From Gemmataceae bacterium (GTDB lineage: Bacteria; Planctomycetota; Planctomycetia; Gemmatales; Gemmataceae), in NCBI GenBank assembly GCA_025055795.1, contig JANWVV010000001.1, forward strand, positions 62,001 to 126,000: a DNA stretch of 64,000 bases, read 5' to 3'. Position 1 is the first letter of the stretch. Each line of letters starts with the position of its first letter. Under the pieces are notes generated by a model. It made no database searches. It saw only the letters and a program-made list of their open reading frames with translations, and was not told the DNA's origin. Of the stretch, positions 62,382-64,000 are shown piece after piece. A program made the position numbers and the translations under genes.

Positions 62382-64000
62382 ATGAAAAGGAAACGGTGGC
62401 TGGGTGCCCTAGCTTTGGCTAGTCTGATGGCCCTGGTGGTAGCACGAGCGGAAGCCGGCTATCTGGTGATCCGGGTGATTCTGGAGGGGGGACAGTTCGG
62501 CGGTGGCTCGGCGCAACCTCCCACCGGTTACGAAGGTGCGGGAACTCCGCCTCCGGTGTACGGGAAGGGTCCCAAGTACGGTTCTGGATTTGGTCCGCCT
62601 CCGGGGCTAGTACCTGGTTCCGGAGGTGGTCCTGCGCTCCCAAGCGGACCAGGAGTTCCTGGCACACCTGCCCCAGCGGCCGGAGGCAAACATGATCCCA
62701 GCCGGGCTTTGGTCGTCATTGTTCCTGTTACCTCCAGCTTCCAGCAAACCCAGCCGTTCTACAAGGCTCCACCCCATCCCACACGCAACCCCAACTGGCG
62801 CCCTAAAATCGCTTTCGACTACTACGGCCAGAAATTGATAGCCAATCTGTTTGCCGATGGCAGTACGATCCAGTGGTATGAAGAACTGTTGCTCACACCT
62901 GGACCCAACATTACCCGCTTACAGGAAATCGAGGCCCAATATGCGGAGTGGAAGCGTCGGTCGGCTCAAGACCTTAAACCGCTTTACAATCTGGTGCGAA
63001 CTGCCTTAGAAGCGGGTTACGTGGACAAGGCCGAGCAACTCGCCGATGAGTTGTTGCAATTAGCTCGCGACAGCAAGGCGGAACTAGCCCCGGAAGTGGC
63101 CACTTTTGCCCGGGTTTACGGCCGGTATCAGCCCATGCTCAAAGGGGCGTTGTTGAAGCCCTCCACGGCGGAACAATGGCGTTTTAACCTCAACGCCCGT
63201 CAGTTCCATTCATTCCCCCACTATGCCATTGTGACTTGGGACGCGGGGTCCGACGAAGTCCAGCGCTGGAACGCCTTGCTAGAGGAAAATTTCCGCGGCT
63301 TTTTCCTGTGGCATGCTTTGCGCGGGATTGACTTGCCCCTGCCCGAGGCTCCCTTGACAGTTATTATTCCCTCGACACCCCGGGATTTCTTCCAACTTGC
63401 CCGTGTGTTTGAAATTCCCTTGCGTCTGCAAAGCGATGGCTTCTACGTTCCTGATCACGACGTACTTGTTTTGTCGCCCACACGTCTGGACGAACTGGGC
63501 CAGACTTACGCTCGCCAGATGCAAGCAATTTACCAGACTGGGGTTAAGCGCGATGAGTTGCTCAGCGGCAAAGGACCACCGCTGGATAAGGATGGTAAAA
63601 ACGGTAAACGTCCTGAGGAAGTCGCCCGGATGCAAACCCTGGCTTTAGTCGAGCGGCTGGTAGAGGATCGAGCGTTTCTGGCGGCCGCCAGCCGGGAAGG
63701 GAGCCGGCAGCTCCTCTACGCCACGGGCCAACTGCCACGCTATGTCGATTTGCCGGAGTGGCTGGTGCAAGGGGCAGCCAATGCCTGGACCCGGCCACGA
63801 GACCCGGCCCTCATCACCAACAAGGACGGCAAGGAGGAAAAAAGTTTTGTCTCTGTCTCGCTGAATGCAGGTTACGGCGGACCAAACTACGTTTTACAAC
63901 GTTATTTCCGTGACCTGCAGGACAAAAAAGAGTTGCACCCCGATGCAGGTCAACTCCTGCGGAACGTGCTGAGCGACGCCTATTTCCGCGGTCTGCGCGA
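62382..64000 (+). CDS. DUF1570-like secreted protein with degenerate peptidase motif (3' end beyond window)
   Basis: At least 539 residues, cut by the right edge. The ATG at 62382 has GGGGAG upstream and starts a signal peptide (KRKRWLGALALASLMALVVA). A glycine/proline-rich stretch of about 80 residues follows, then mixed helices. From about residue 320 come IDLPLPEAPLTVIIPSTPRD and FEIPLRLQSDGFYVPDHDVL, typical of planctomycete DUF1570-type proteins. In those, as I recall them, a zinc-peptidase-like HExxH is followed by a WL.EG helix. Here the matching stretch reads SREGSRQLLYATGQLPRYVD followed by LPEWLVQGAANAW: both His are Arg (438 and 442), and the later Glu is Gln463. If the alignment is right, the protein cannot bind zinc and is a binding or structural derivative. 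Confidence 0.75.
   Translation, partial: MKRKRWLGALALASLMALVVARAEAGYLVIRVILEGGQFGGGSAQPPTGYEGAGTPPPVYGKGPKYGSGFGPPPGLVPGSGGGPALPSGPGVPGTPAPAAGGKHDPSRALVVIVPVTSSFQQTQPFYKAPPHPTRNPNWRPKIAFDYYGQKLIANLFADGSTIQWYEELLLTPGPNITRLQEIEAQYAEWKRRSAQDLKPLYNLVRTALEAGYVDKAEQLADELLQLARDSKAELAPEVATFARVYGRYQPMLKGALLKPSTAEQWRFNLNARQFHSFPHYAIVTWDAGSDEVQRWNALLEENFRGFFLWHALRGIDLPLPEAPLTVIIPSTPRDFFQLARVFEIPLRLQSDGFYVPDHDVLVLSPTRLDELGQTYARQMQAIYQTGVKRDELLSGKGPPLDKDGKNGKRPEEVARMQTLALVERLVEDRAFLAAASREGSRQLLYATGQLPRYVDLPEWLVQGAANAWTRPRDPALITNKDGKEEKSFVSVSLNAGYGGPNYVLQRYFRDLQDKKELHPDAGQLLRNVLSDAYFRGLR

Overview
The window reads as chromosomal DNA of a GC-rich planctomycete, most like the Gemmataceae; this is an inference from gene content, not a database match. 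The reasons are the large number of very long secreted or membrane proteins without a recognisable enzyme domain (TPR, FG-GAP, PQQ-propeller, Ig-like, NPCBM and DUF1570-like types), a MoxR/DUF58/BatA/VWA cluster extended by giant membrane proteins, an HTTM (gamma-carboxylase-like) gene with a membrane partner, GTG/TTG starts and long spacers between genes. There is no phage, insertion sequence, CRISPR array or rRNA operon.

Layout. 1-2426 (-): uvrA, cut by the left edge, with a strong palindrome upstream. 3032-5104 (+): an ECF sigma factor with a candidate autoregulatory promoter, followed by a one-pass membrane protein that looks like its anti-sigma partner. 5646-15328 (+): five exported proteins (TPR, FG-GAP/VCBS, PQQ-propeller and two unknown). 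15329-17034: a 1.7 kb stretch without convincing genes. 17035-20336 (+): a two-gene membrane unit ending in an HTTM protein. 20708-22369 and 35419-37233 (+): two paralogous secreted Ig-like proteins. 22748-23890 (+): two Hsp20 chaperones. 24164-32050 (+): a giant GT-C-like membrane protein, a nitrilase-family hydrolase, a flippase-like membrane protein overlapping a dolichol-phosphate-mannose-synthase-like glycosyltransferase, and a metal-type ABC ATPase with no permease beside it. 32161-35193 (-): dnaA and larB. 37798-37872 (+): tRNA-Pro(GGG).

38179-55975 (-) is the largest coherent block: MoxR ATPase, DUF58, BatA-like, VWA, a 1145-residue membrane protein, an N/Q/S/G-rich coiled-coil protein, a small secreted protein and an NPCBM-type protein. 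MoxR ATPases commonly work as chaperones on VWA proteins, so this block probably builds or remodels an envelope complex whose function is unknown. 56546-59253 holds a zinc-ribbon membrane protein of lower GC, a TPR lipoprotein-sized protein and a PIN-TRAM membrane protein. After a second long non-coding stretch (59254-60676), the window ends with a HEAT-like secreted protein and a DUF1570-like protein whose metalloprotease motif appears to be lost; the latter is cut by the right edge.

Nothing here is a proven new system. The best candidates for new biology are the extended MoxR/BatA block, the HTTM pair and the apparently dead peptidase-like protein at the right edge.
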